In this document: piece after piece, positions 28,191 to 36,874 of the stretch
Position numbering within the stretch: the stretch's first letter is position 1
Layout of the letters: every line of letters starts with the position of its first letter
Assembly (NCBI RefSeq): GCF_000384035.1
Contig: NZ_KB913024.1
Span: 883,655-947,654 of the forward strand
Direction of reading: 5' to 3'
Origin: Actinopolyspora mortivallis DSM 44261
Lineage (GTDB): Bacteria > Actinomycetota > Actinomycetes > Mycobacteriales > Pseudonocardiaceae
DNA length: 64,000 bases
Made by a program: the position numbers and the translations under genes
Notes under the pieces: model-generated
Databases searched by the model: none
The model's input: only the letters and a program-made list of their open reading frames with translations
Told to the model about the DNA's origin: nothing

Positions 28191-29585
28191 GTGACACCGT
28201 CGACAACGGGCGACAGCGCCGACGACCCGCGGACCGACACGGAGACCGGGGCGGATCCAGCACGTTCCGCGACCGGAGAGGACAGCAGCGTCGACTGGGA
28301 CGGTCTGCCCGATCCGCTGCGCCATCGGATAGCCGAGGTGGCGGCCTCCGCCGTGGGGGAGATGCGCCCGGGGGACGTGCCCGGCCGAGTGCGTCCCGTG
28401 ATGCGTTTCGCGGCGGCCAAGCGGGCCAAGCTGGGACACGCCGAGCTGCTGGCCGCGATGGGGGAGTCGGCGGTGTTCCGCGCGGCGGTGCTGGACTGGT
28501 GCCGCAGGAAGCGACCGGAGGTGCTGGAGGTCCGGCAGCGGGATCCACTCGCCGCGGCCACCGCCAACGTGTTGCTGAACACGGTGAACGCGACGCACTA
28601 CGTCGAACTGATCGACCGCAGGACCCGGGAGGACAGGACCGGCGAGGAGCGGGACTCGGCGCTCGCGCGCGCCGAGAAACTCGCTTCCGAGAACGAACGG
28701 CTGCGGCGGGAGCTGACCGAGGCGGCGGAGTCCGTCGAACGGGCCCGCGAACACAGCGGCAAGGACGTCGACCGCCTGCGTAAGCGGCTCCAACAGAAGG
28801 GGGTCCAGCTCAAGGAGTGCCGGACCGAGGTGGAGCGTCTCGGCGCCGAACTGGAACGACTCGCCCGGTCCAAGGACCGCGAGATCGCCGAACTCACCGC
28901 GGAGCGGGATCGCGAGCGGAACCGGGCCAGGGAGGAACGGGCGAGGGCCGAGCGCGCCAGCAACGAGGCGGAGACGGCCCGCCAGTCGGCCCGGGAGGCC
29001 CGGAAGGGCGACGAGGTGCGGTTGGAACTGCTGTTGGACACCCTGGAGGGTTCTATCGCCGGACTGCGCAGGGAGATCGGTTCCACCTCGGGCGGCGGCC
29101 CCCGTTCGGGTCCCAAACCGGCGGAAACCGTCTCCCGGGTGCGGGCCGGTGCCGCGGCGGTGGAGGACGTTCCGGACGTGGCCGTGCTGAACCGGTTGTT
29201 GGCGCTTCCCGCCGTTCACGTGATCATCGACGGCTACAACGTCACCAAGACCGGTTACCCGGATCTCCCGCTCGCCGAGCAGCGGGAGCGGTTGTCCCAG
29301 CAGGCGGCGGTGTTGGCCGCGCGTTCCGGGGTGGAGGTGACCGTGGTCTTCGACGGTGCCAACGTCGTCTCGGTGCCGAACGCCGGGCCGCGAGGGGTGC
29401 GAGTGCTGTTCAGCGAACCGGGAGTGCAGGCCGACGACCTGATCAGGGACCTGGTGGACGCCGAGCCGGTGGGCAGGCAGCTGGTGGTGGCCACCTCGGA
29501 CCGGGAGGTGGTGGAGTCGGTGCGCAGGCGTGGTGCCTACACGGTGGCCTCGGCGGTGCTGCTGGAGCGGATCAGTCCCGGGTGA
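28191..29585 (+). CDS. Coiled-coil protein with C-terminal YacP/NYN RNase-like domain
   Basis: 464 residues. An acidic, disordered start (1-40), a helical domain (about 45-140: VRPVMRFAAAKRAKLGHAELLA), a long charged coiled coil (about 150-300), a Pro/Gly linker, and a C-terminal NYN/YacP domain (about 340-460) with VIIDGYNVTKTGYP, VVFDGANV, ADDLIRDLV and VVATSDREV. The acidic residues match PIN-like metal-dependent RNases. RNA turnover or processing is likely; target unknown. GTG 28191 looks leaderless. Divergent from another nuclease gene. Confidence 0.88.
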   Translation: MTPSTTGDSADDPRTDTETGADPARSATGEDSSVDWDGLPDPLRHRIAEVAASAVGEMRPGDVPGRVRPVMRFAAAKRAKLGHAELLAAMGESAVFRAAVLDWCRRKRPEVLEVRQRDPLAAATANVLLNTVNATHYVELIDRRTREDRTGEERDSALARAEKLASENERLRRELTEAAESVERAREHSGKDVDRLRKRLQQKGVQLKECRTEVERLGAELERLARSKDREIAELTAERDRERNRAREERARAERASNEAETARQSAREARKGDEVRLELLLDTLEGSIAGLRREIGSTSGGGPRSGPKPAETVSRVRAGAAAVEDVPDVAVLNRLLALPAVHVIIDGYNVTKTGYPDLPLAEQRERLSQQAAVLAARSGVEVTVVFDGANVVSVPNAGPRGVRVLFSEPGVQADDLIRDLVDAEPVGRQLVVATSDREVVESVRRRGAYTVASAVLLERISPG

Positions 29586-30018
29586 GCGGACATCCCCAGT
29601 CCCCGCCACACTCCCGTTCGGGATGAGGCCCTGGCACGAGCGAGTCGTACGCCGCTTGTCACCGATCGCGTTTGCGAATCCTTCCGCCGTGGGAGACCAA
29701 GCCTCTTTCGGGGATGTTTTCTGTGGGTTCGACGCCGAAGTGGAGCACGTTCCGTCGTGTTGCCACCCCCACTCTGGACTACTCGGCGTACCTCTCGTAA
29801 TCTGACCGAGACTTCGCGGCGATCAGTCGCCAGACGGGGTGGCTCCGCGAAGTCGCCGCCAGGTCGGCTCGTCGGGGGAGCCGAGCCGGAAGCGTTCCCG
29901 AGCGGCCACCGGTGGCCGCGGGCCCCACGGCGCCTTCTCCACGCCGGGCCCACGTCGTTGTCCTCCGGTCGTGCCGCGCAGGACGTCTCCGGTCGGGCGG
30001 CCGAGCAACGAAGGAGCA
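29586..30018 (+). other. Promoter and long structured leader upstream of the NlpC/P60 gene
   Basis: 433 bases without a gene. A promoter TGGACT (29775-29780), 17-base spacer, TAATCT (29798-29803) predicts a start near 29810, giving a leader of about 209 bases. The RNA would begin with a 10-bp stem (29810-29819 with 29845-29854) and includes a perfect 18-base palindrome (29902-29919). I could not fit it to the c-di-AMP (ydaO) riboswitch consensus. Confidence 0.55.
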
Positions 30019-31071
30019 ATGCGCGAAGTGGCCTCGCACGGACTCAGACGCTCAATGCGGGGAGCACTGACGGCTACGGCGGTGGCCACCGCCGTTACCG
30101 TGAGCTCCGCGCCGGCTCTCGCGGACCCCGAGCTTCCCGACAACAGGTCCGACGCCGTCGAACAACTCCAGAAGCTCTCCCGACAGGCGGAGAAGCTGAC
30201 CGAGAAGTACAAACGGGCCAAGGACGACCACGACGCCCGGCTGGAGGAGCTGGACAAGGCCAAGGCCGCCGAGCAGGAGGCCACCGAGGCCGCCGAGCAG
30301 GCGAGGGCTCAGGAGGAGAGGTTCCGGGCTCAGGTGGACGAGCTGACCAGCGCCGTCTACAGGGGATCCCGGATGAACCAGCTCTCGGCGCTGTTGGCCA
30401 GCGAGTCCCCGGACTCCTTCCTCGACCGCGCCTCCATCATGGACGAACTGGCCAGGGACAACCAGCAGGCCGTGTCCACCTTGGCCGAGGCCACCGAGAA
30501 GGCCGAGGCGGCCGAGAAACGGGCCCGACAGGCCCGCGAACGCGCGGCCAAGGCCGAGCGGGAGGCGGCGAAGCTCCAGGAGGAGATCGCCGCGAAGAAG
30601 GCCGAGATGGAGCAGCAGGTCTCCGCCGTCCGCGAGCACATCGAGGAGCTGGACCAGCAGCAGCGCGAGTCCCTGTCCGGCGGTGGTCAGACCGACTACG
30701 AGTACGCGGGGGGAGCCGGTGCCGCCTCCGGGGCGGTGCAGGCCGCGCTGAGCAAGCAGGGATCCCCGTACGTGTACGGAGCCGACGGTCCCAGCAACTT
30801 CGACTGCTCGGGACTGATGTACTGGGCCTACGCCCAGGCCGGGGTGGACCTTCCCCGGTCCAGTAGTGCCCAGGCCCAGGTGGGCAGGCCGGTCTCGGCC
30901 TCCGAACTGCGACCGGGCGACCTCATCTTCTACTACAGCCCGGTCAGCCACGTGTCCATGTACGTCGGCAACGGGAAGGCTGTGCACGCCCCTACCACCG
31001 GGCAGGTCGTCAAGGTCGTTCCCTACGACGACATCGCGCCGATCAACCGGATGCGGCGCGTGGCCGGCTGA
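30019..31071 (+). CDS. Secreted NlpC/P60 peptidoglycan endopeptidase with coiled-coil domain
   Basis: Cell-wall hydrolase cutting peptide stems, likely between D-Glu and mDAP. 350 residues: signal peptide (about 1-36, cleaved after PALA), a long charged coiled coil (about 45-210) like those regulating RipA/CwlM-type enzymes, a Gly-rich linker, and the C40 peptidase domain (about 235-345). The catalytic residues are C263 in NFDCSGL, H311 in PVSHVSMY, and a third polar residue H323. The ATG at 30019 is only two bases after AAGGAG, so GTG 30028 may be the real start. Rv2190c position. Confidence 0.92.
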   Translation: MREVASHGLRRSMRGALTATAVATAVTVSSAPALADPELPDNRSDAVEQLQKLSRQAEKLTEKYKRAKDDHDARLEELDKAKAAEQEATEAAEQARAQEERFRAQVDELTSAVYRGSRMNQLSALLASESPDSFLDRASIMDELARDNQQAVSTLAEATEKAEAAEKRARQARERAAKAEREAAKLQEEIAAKKAEMEQQVSAVREHIEELDQQQRESLSGGGQTDYEYAGGAGAASGAVQAALSKQGSPYVYGADGPSNFDCSGLMYWAYAQAGVDLPRSSSAQAQVGRPVSASELRPGDLIFYYSPVSHVSMYVGNGKAVHAPTTGQVVKVVPYDDIAPINRMRRVAG

Positions 31072-31090
31072 GCGGGTCCGCACGCCCCGG

Positions 31091-31135
31091 GTCCCGCCGT
31101 CGGGAGGCCGCCCCCGCGGTCCCCGACGGCGGGAC
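31091..31135. terminator. Bidirectional hairpin NlpC/P60 gene / fadD
   Basis: 14-bp stem 31091-31104 with 31122-31135 between convergent genes. Confidence 0.75.
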
Positions 31136-31143
31136 CGTGGCTC

Positions 31144-32955
31144 TCAGGAGTAGATCGCCTCGATCTCGGATGCGTAGTTCGCGGCCACCTTGTTCCGCCG
31201 GACCTTCAGACTCGGCGTCATCTCCCCGCGGTCCTCGGTGAAGTCCTGGGGGAGGATGCGGAACTGCTTGATCTGCTCGGCCTTGGAGACCGCCTCGTTG
31301 GCCTCGTCGATGGCCTTCTGCACCTCGGCGCACATCTCGGGGTCGTCGGCGAGTTCGCTCGGTGAGGTGTCCCTGGGACGTCCCCGTTCCTCCAGCCAGG
31401 AGGGCAGGAACTCGGGATCCAGGGTCACGAGTACACCGATGAAGGGCTTCTGGTCGCCGACCACCATGCACTGACTGATCAGTGGATGGGCCCGGATGCG
31501 GTCCTCGAGCACGGCGGGAGCCACGTTCTTTCCGCCCGCGGTGACGATGATCTCCTTCTTCCTGCCGGTGATCCGCAGGAAGCCGTCCTCGTCGAGTGAT
31601 CCCAGATCGCCGGTGTGGAACCAGCCGTCCTCCAGGGACTCCTCGGTGGCGGCCTGGTTGTTCCAGTAGCGCTGGAAGACCACGTCGCCCTTGACCAGCA
31701 CCTCGCCGTCCTCGGCGATCGCCACGGTGGTTCCGGCGATCGGACGTCCCACGGTGCCGATCTTGTAGTTGTCCTGGACGTTGACCGCGGCCGCCGCCGT
31801 GGTTTCGGTCAGCCCGTAGCCCTCCAGGACCGGCACTCCTATGCCGAAGAAGAAGTGGGTCAACCGTTCACCGAGCGGAGCTCCTCCGGAGACGGCCGCG
31901 ACGCAGCGGCCTCCCAACGCGGACCGCAGCTTGCCGTAGACGAGCTTGTCGAACACGAAGTGTTTGGCGCGCAACAGCGGGCCGGGGCCACCGGACTCGG
32001 ACTGGGCGCGACTGTAGGCCACGGCGGTGGCTTCGGCCGCGTCGAAGATCCTGCCCTTGCCCTCGCCGTGGGCCTTCTGTTTGGCCGTGTTGTAGACCTT
32101 CTCGAAGACCCGGGGCACGGCCAACACGAACGTGGGACGGAAGGATCCCAGGTCGGAGACGAGGTTCTTGACGTCGGGAGTGTGACCGAGCGTCAGCCTG
32201 GAGTAGACGCAGGAGAGGGTGATCGCCCTGGCGAGCACGTGAGCCATCGGCAGGAACATCAGCATGGAGTTGCCCGGCTGCATCAGCTGGGGGAAGGCGT
32301 CCAGGTCCCCCCTGATCTCGGCCAGCATGTTGCGGTGGGTGAGCACGCACCCCTTGGGGCGGCCCGTGGTTCCCGAGGTGTAGATCAGGGTGGCGATGTC
32401 GTCGGCGGCGACCGACCTCCTCCGTTCGTGCACCGTCTCGTCGGGCACCTCCGAACCCAGTGACGTGAGTTCCGCCACGGCGGTGGAGCCCTCGTTCGGT
32501 ACCGGCCCGTCGATCTGCCAGACGTGCCGCACCTCGGGGAGCCCTTCGAGGACCGTGTCGACTTCGGCGCGGTGCTCCGGGGTTTCGACGATCAGGGCCG
32601 AGGCTCCCGAGTCGTTCAGGATCCATTCCACCTGGTCGGCCGAGGACGTCTCGTAGATGGGCACGGTGACGCATCCGGCGGACCAGATCGCGAAGTCGAA
32701 CAGGGTCCACTCGTACCGGGTGCGGGACATCAGTCCCACCCGGTCTCCCCGCTGCAGTCCCGCGGTGATGAGGCCCTTGGACGTCGCCAGCACCTGGGCG
32801 GCGAACTCGGCCGTGGTCACGTCCACCCAGGTGCCGTCCACTCTGCGCCGGAAGCCGACCGTGTCGCCGAAACGCTCGGCATTGGCCCACACCATGTCGG
32901 TGAGGTTCTCCTCGTCGGCCACCGTGACAGTGGCGGGGGCGCTGAACTCTCGCAC
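31144..32955 (-). CDS. fadD: Long-chain acyl-CoA synthetase (FadD15-like)
   Basis: Activates fatty acids with ATP and CoA through an acyl-AMP intermediate; cytoplasmic or membrane-associated. 603 residues. AMP-binding motif TLIYTSGTTGRPKGCVLTHRN, VLEGYGLTETTAA, DGWFHTGDLGSLDEDGFLRITGRKKEIIVTAGGKNV (lid and hinge), and the C-terminal lysine in MTPSLKVRRN are all present. The GTG at 32955 sits five bases after GGAGGA; an ATG at 32961 overlaps that ribosome site and is less likely. Position matches Rv2187 (fadD15). Confidence 0.93.
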   Translation of the reverse strand: MREFSAPATVTVADEENLTDMVWANAERFGDTVGFRRRVDGTWVDVTTAEFAAQVLATSKGLITAGLQRGDRVGLMSRTRYEWTLFDFAIWSAGCVTVPIYETSSADQVEWILNDSGASALIVETPEHRAEVDTVLEGLPEVRHVWQIDGPVPNEGSTAVAELTSLGSEVPDETVHERRRSVAADDIATLIYTSGTTGRPKGCVLTHRNMLAEIRGDLDAFPQLMQPGNSMLMFLPMAHVLARAITLSCVYSRLTLGHTPDVKNLVSDLGSFRPTFVLAVPRVFEKVYNTAKQKAHGEGKGRIFDAAEATAVAYSRAQSESGGPGPLLRAKHFVFDKLVYGKLRSALGGRCVAAVSGGAPLGERLTHFFFGIGVPVLEGYGLTETTAAAAVNVQDNYKIGTVGRPIAGTTVAIAEDGEVLVKGDVVFQRYWNNQAATEESLEDGWFHTGDLGSLDEDGFLRITGRKKEIIVTAGGKNVAPAVLEDRIRAHPLISQCMVVGDQKPFIGVLVTLDPEFLPSWLEERGRPRDTSPSELADDPEMCAEVQKAIDEANEAVSKAEQIKQFRILPQDFTEDRGEMTPSLKVRRNKVAANYASEIEAIYS

Positions 32956-33133
32956 TTGCATCCTCCGAAAGCACGCCGAATTGTGATGGCCAACCTAACC
33001 CCGAGCGCTACTGGGCGGTAGCCCCCCTTTTTCTGTGGAGCGGAATCATAACGCGCGGTGACGGAATCCTGGGGTGAGCCCGGCCGGAGTGACTCCGGGA
33101 ACGTGTGGTTCGCGACGGGGGCGAGTGGGCGGT

Positions 33134-33139
33134 TAGCTT
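33134..33139 (+). promoter_or_regulatory. -10 box of the metallophosphoesterase gene
   Basis: TAGCTT predicts a start near 33146, a leader of about 29 bases, then GGAG at 33166-33169 and a TTG start at 33175. Confidence 0.5.
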
Positions 33140-33174
33140 GGTCGGGACGGCTGTTCCCGGTGAACGGAGCGAAT

Positions 33175-33963
33175 TTGCGGGTGCATGTGGTCTCGGACGT
33201 GCATGGAAACGTGGAGGACCTGAAACGGGCGGGCGACGGTGCCGACGCGCTGGTCGTGCTCGGCGATCTCGTCGACTTCGTCGACTACCACGATCACGAG
33301 AAGGGAATTCTCGGTGCCGTGTTCGGTCCCGAGAAGGTCGGACACTTCGCCGAACTGCGACGCAACCGCAGGGGCGCGGAGATGGCCGGTTACCTGCGTT
33401 CGCTGTGGGACAGCCTCCCCGACCCGGCCGCGGTCGTCCGGCGGGCCGTCCGAGAGCAGTACGCCGAGCTGTTCGCCGCCATGCCCGTTCCCACCTACGC
33501 GACAGCGGGCAACGTGGACGCCCCGAGCCTGTGGCCCGAGTTCACCGGGGACGGCATCCACGCCCTGGACGGGCAGAGCGTGGAGATAGGGGGGTTGCGT
33601 TTCGGGTTCGTCGGAGGCGCGTTGCTGCCGCCCGGGGGGACGCTGCGGCACGATCTCCCCTGGGTGCCCAACCTGCGCAGCGATCAGGAGTACGACGCGG
33701 TTCTGGAGGGGCTCGACGAGGTCGACGTGCTGTGCACCCACGTGCCGCCGCAGGTTCCCGAACTCGTCTACGACGTGGTGGCGCGTCGGGCCGAGCGCGG
33801 CTCCAGGGGAGTGCTGGAACGGGTGCGACGGGACCGGCCCCGCTGGTCGCTGTTCGGGCACGTGCACCAGCCGTTGTCCCGGAGAACGCGGATCGGGCCT
33901 ACCGAGTGCGTCAACGTCGGGCACTTCAAGCAGTCCGGAGAGCCCTATGTGCTGCGGTGGTGA
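33175..33963 (+). CDS. Calcineurin-like metallophosphoesterase
   Basis: Binuclear metal phosphoesterase, cytoplasmic, 262 residues. Metal ligands are in VVSDVHGNVEDL, VVLGDLVDF, TAGNVDAP, LCTHVPP and LFGHVHQP, in the usual order. An extra acidic/charged insertion (about 45-95, FVDYHDHEKG) precedes the GN motif. I chose the TTG at 33175 (L-R-V-H-V-V-S-D) because GGAG is five bases upstream and the -10 box lies just before; frames further upstream would start before the promoter. Substrate unknown. Faces away from fadD. Confidence 0.86.
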   Translation: MRVHVVSDVHGNVEDLKRAGDGADALVVLGDLVDFVDYHDHEKGILGAVFGPEKVGHFAELRRNRRGAEMAGYLRSLWDSLPDPAAVVRRAVREQYAELFAAMPVPTYATAGNVDAPSLWPEFTGDGIHALDGQSVEIGGLRFGFVGGALLPPGGTLRHDLPWVPNLRSDQEYDAVLEGLDEVDVLCTHVPPQVPELVYDVVARRAERGSRGVLERVRRDRPRWSLFGHVHQPLSRRTRIGPTECVNVGHFKQSGEPYVLRW

Positions 33964-34010
33964 TCCGTCCGAGCGGGCCCGCCGGTCGTGGTTCCGAGGC
34001 CGGTGACCTG

Positions 34011-34016
34011 TAATCT
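34011..34016 (+). promoter_or_regulatory. -10 box of the SRPBCC gene, leaderless arrangement
   Basis: TAATCT, seven bases, then ATG at 34024. Confidence 0.62.
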
Positions 34017-34023
34017 GCCCGAC

Positions 34024-34467
34024 ATGGTCGACCAGTCCACCCAGTCCATCGTGATCGAGGCACCGGCTCCGGAGATCATGGGCGTGATCGCCGACTTCGG
34101 CGCCTACCCCGAGTGGGCGGAGGCGGTCAAGGAGACCGAGGTGTTGTCCCGGACGGCGGACGGCGACGCCGAGCGGGTGCGGTTCGTGCTGGACGCCGGT
34201 GTGGTCAAGGACACCTACACCCTCGCCTACGAGTGGAGCCCGGACGGGCTGTCGGTCAGCTGGGAACTCGTCGAGGGGCAGGTGCAGAAGTTCCAGCGGG
34301 GCAGCTACACGCTGAAACCGTTACGGCAGCGAAGCACCGAGGTCACCTACAGCCTCGCGGTGGACCTTTCCATCCCGATGATCGGGATGTTCAAGCGCAA
34401 GGCCGAGAAGATGATCATGGACACCGCGTTGAAGGAGCTCAAGCGACGCGTGGAGTCCGAGGGCTAG
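34024..34467 (+). CDS. SRPBCC (START/polyketide-cyclase-like) protein
   Basis: 147-residue soluble protein with the helix-grip fold pattern: QSIVIEAPAPEIMGVIADFGAYPEWAEAVKE at the start and a long C-terminal helix (MFKRKAEKMIMDTALKELKRRVE). The hydrophobic cavity of this fold binds lipids or polyketides; the ligand is unknown. It corresponds in position to Rv2185c and precedes an ArsA-like ATPase by 118 bases, a neighbourhood conserved in actinobacteria. ATG 34024 is preceded by TAATCT plus seven bases (leaderless). Confidence 0.9.
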   Translation: MVDQSTQSIVIEAPAPEIMGVIADFGAYPEWAEAVKETEVLSRTADGDAERVRFVLDAGVVKDTYTLAYEWSPDGLSVSWELVEGQVQKFQRGSYTLKPLRQRSTEVTYSLAVDLSIPMIGMFKRKAEKMIMDTALKELKRRVESEG

Positions 34468-34585
34468 GGATTCCGCGAGGTGGTTTTCGACGGTTGCCGG
34501 AACAGTCGGTACCGGGTCCGGCGGCTCGGGCCGAACGGGGTCTCCGGGATCTCCTCGACGCGGACACGGTTACGGGGGCTGGTGC

Positions 34586-35821
34586 GTGCGCACGCTCATG
34601 TTCACCGGAAAGGGCGGGGTCGGCAAAACCACGTTGGCCGCCGCCACGGCGGTTCGGCTCGCCGAACGGGGCGGCAAGGTCCTGGTGCTCTCCACCGATC
34701 CCGCTCACTCCCTCGCCGACTGTCTGGGGACCGGGCTGGACCACGAACCCCGGGAACTGTCCCTCTCCTCCGGTCAGGGAGAGCGGAGTGAGACGGACGT
34801 GGTGCTGCACGCGGCCGAGATCGCCACGCGTGGGCTGCTGGAGGAGGTGTGGGGTCGGCTGCGGGAGCACCTGCACACCCTGTTGACCTCCTCCGGTGTC
34901 GCCGAGGTGGACGCCGCCGAGCTGACCCGACTTCCCGGTGTCGAGGAGCTGCTGGCGCTGACGGAGGTACGTCGTCTGGCTGCTGAGGGACCGTGGGACA
35001 CGGTGGTGGTCGACTGCGGACCCACGGCGGAGACTCTCCGACTGCTCACCCTCCCGGAGGCGCTGGACGACTACCTGGAGCGGCTGTTCCCGAAACACCG
35101 TCGGCTCGTCCGGGGGATGCTGGCGGGCATGGCGGGCGACTCCCACGGTGACCGGTGGGAAGCCCTCTCCGAGGCCCTGGGAGGGCTCGCCGCACGACTG
35201 GAAGGACTGGCCGGCTTCCTCACCGACCGCACGACGAGCGTGCGTCTGGTGAGCACTCCCGAGTCCGTGGTGGCCGCCGAGACCCGGCGTGTGCTCACGG
35301 CGCTCTCGCTGCACCGGATCCACGTGGACGGGGTGTTGGTGAACCGAATGGTCCCCTCCCCGGGTGAGGCGGAGGGCGCGGCCGCGGAGTGGCTGCGTCT
35401 CCGGAGAGGGCAGCAGCGCGAGGTCGTGGCCGAGCTGGAGGGGCTGGGGCTGCCCCTGCGCAGCGTCGAACACCGGGCGAGCGAACCGGTGGGGGCCGCC
35501 GCGTTGCGGGAACTGGGGGCCGGGATCTACGGCGCGGCGGATCCCCTGGAGGGAGCCGAGCGCCGTCCCGTGATCGACGTCCGTGAGACTCCCGAACACG
35601 ACCGGGCGCGGTACTGGCTGCGGGTGGCTTTGCCGCTGGGCCCGAGTGCCGACCTGGAGCTGGCCCGCGCCGGTGACGAACTCGCGATCACGGTGGACGG
35701 GCACCGCAGACTGGTGGCGTTGCCCTCGGTACTGCGTCGGTGCGTCGTCGTCGAGGCGGAGGCCGGCGACGACGGACTGGCCGTGGGATTCCGCCCGGAC
35801 CCCGAGCAGTGGATGCGGTGA
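34586..35821 (+). CDS. ArsA/GET3-like ATPase
   Basis: 411-residue P-loop ATPase of the ArsA/MinD-like (SIMIBI) class. Deviant Walker A FTGKGGVGKTT (residues 6-16), switch/A' motif LSTDPAHSLADCLG, Walker B-like TVVVDCGPTAETLRLL, and a C-terminal alpha-crystallin-like domain. Single ATPase copy, so it works as a dimer; no ArsB pump is nearby, so arsenite export is unlikely. Matches the Rv2184c position; the actual client is unknown. GTG 34586 chosen. Six bases after its stop starts the Cys-motif protein gene. Confidence 0.9.
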   Translation: MRTLMFTGKGGVGKTTLAAATAVRLAERGGKVLVLSTDPAHSLADCLGTGLDHEPRELSLSSGQGERSETDVVLHAAEIATRGLLEEVWGRLREHLHTLLTSSGVAEVDAAELTRLPGVEELLALTEVRRLAAEGPWDTVVVDCGPTAETLRLLTLPEALDDYLERLFPKHRRLVRGMLAGMAGDSHGDRWEALSEALGGLAARLEGLAGFLTDRTTSVRLVSTPESVVAAETRRVLTALSLHRIHVDGVLVNRMVPSPGEAEGAAAEWLRLRRGQQREVVAELEGLGLPLRSVEHRASEPVGAAALRELGAGIYGAADPLEGAERRPVIDVRETPEHDRARYWLRVALPLGPSADLELARAGDELAITVDGHRRLVALPSVLRRCVVVEAEAGDDGLAVGFRPDPEQWMR

Positions 35822-35827
35822 TGTGGG

Positions 35828-36325
35828 GTGCAGGACGAGAACGGAGAGCACGATCCCCTCGGCGGTGCGCGACGCCTCGCCGGGGAGCTGCGCGGCCTGC
35901 TGGGTGAGCTGGCCCGCCGGTTGGAGGAGTTTCTGCTCGAACTGAACCACGCGGAGGCCTCCGGCCGGGACACCCCCGGCCAGTCCCGGCGGAACCCCGC
36001 AGCCGAGGACGGACGGTGCCCCGGATGTCCGCTGTGCGACGTCCTCGCCGCCTCGTGGTCCCGGGGTGGTTCCTCCGGGGAACTCGCGGAGCGGTTCGCG
36101 GAGCTGCTGGGAACCCTGCGCGAGCTCTTGCGCACGGCGGCGGCCCGACCGGAGGACACGGACCGAACCGGGCGGAATCCCGCCGCGGAACATCCCGAAC
36201 CGGAGGGGGCGGCCTCGGAACACCACCGGCCCCCCACCCCGACGGACGGGGTCAGCCCGATCACGGTCAGACGAGTGCGCGGCAACGTGCTGGACGAGGC
36301 CGACGAGACCACGACGGGCCGTTAG
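35828..36325 (+). CDS. Small protein with CPGCPLC motif, coupled to the ATPase gene
   Basis: 165 residues. A helical N-terminal half (ARRLAGELRGLLGELARRLEEFLLELNH), a Cys cluster RCPGCPLCDVLAA near residue 65, a second helix (GELAERFAELLGTLRELLRTAA), then a long Pro/Glu/Thr-rich tail. No signal peptide or membrane helix. The cysteine pattern suggests a metal site or disulfide. It follows the ATPase stop by six bases and is probably cotranslated with it. Position matches Rv2183c; function not known. Confidence 0.78.
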   Translation: MQDENGEHDPLGGARRLAGELRGLLGELARRLEEFLLELNHAEASGRDTPGQSRRNPAAEDGRCPGCPLCDVLAASWSRGGSSGELAERFAELLGTLRELLRTAAARPEDTDRTGRNPAAEHPEPEGAASEHHRPPTPTDGVSPITVRRVRGNVLDEADETTTGR

Positions 36326-36348
36326 CTCCCCCGGCGGGTGTTCCGGGG

Positions 36349-36375
36349 CGGCTGGTTCCGCAGGGGAACCAGCCG
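36349..36375. terminator. Bidirectional hairpin, Cys-motif gene / membrane protein gene
   Basis: Perfect 11-bp stem 36349-36359 with 36365-36375, five-base loop, between convergent genes. Confidence 0.75.
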
Positions 36376-36394
36376 GCCGTTCCGTGAGAACGCC

Positions 36395-36874
36395 TCAGAC
36401 CTGGGCTCCGTCGTCCCACCCGTTCTCGGCCTCGGGGTCCTCCCGGCGCAGTCGCAGCAGCAGCCACCCGATCCCCGCGCTGATGGCGATCAGCCCCACG
36501 GGCAGGGTCAGCGGACCGAGGGAACTCGCGGCCACGGGGACGACCAGGACGAGGATCCCGAGCATCACGAGCAGCACACCCCCCAGTGTTCCGGCGTGGG
36601 GCGTGGGAAGCGGTGGGGGCTCGGGAGGTTCGTAGTGTCCTTCGTCCTCCCCCCGTTCATCCGGGGCCCAGTCCCGGGGACCCGCCTCCGCGGTGTCCGG
36701 AGCCTCGAGGGCGGCGGGACCGGCCTGGGGGGTCGGGTCGTCGGTGTCCGGACGAGCGCGGGCGTCCTCCGGCCACTGCGGAAGGGAGGAGTCGCGTTCG
36801 AGTTCGGCCACGATCTCCGCGAAAGCCTTGTCGATGTCTTCCGGGCCGTCGGCGTTGTCCTGGCGCGTGTTCAT
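36395..36874 (-). CDS. Acidic protein with two C-terminal membrane helices, unknown
   Basis: 159 residues: an acidic, Pro-rich N-terminal region (1-95) likely cytoplasmic and disordered, then two predicted helices (VLLVMLGILVLVVPVAAS and LPVGLIAISAGIGWLLL) and a short acidic tail. I do not recognise the family; similar proteins occur beside plsC in actinobacteria. ATG 36874 chosen from coding signal; no ribosome site seen. Divergent from plsC. Confidence 0.72.
   Translation of the reverse strand: MNTRQDNADGPEDIDKAFAEIVAELERDSSLPQWPEDARARPDTDDPTPQAGPAALEAPDTAEAGPRDWAPDERGEDEGHYEPPEPPPLPTPHAGTLGGVLLVMLGILVLVVPVAASSLGPLTLPVGLIAISAGIGWLLLRLRREDPEAENGWDDGAQV

Noticed and set aside
29640-30018. 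c-di-AMP (ydaO) riboswitch before the NlpC/P60 gene.
   Set aside because: The context is right, but the conserved 3' block (GTCAGCTAACC-like) and the GGGGTGA segment are absent; I kept only an unnamed structured leader.
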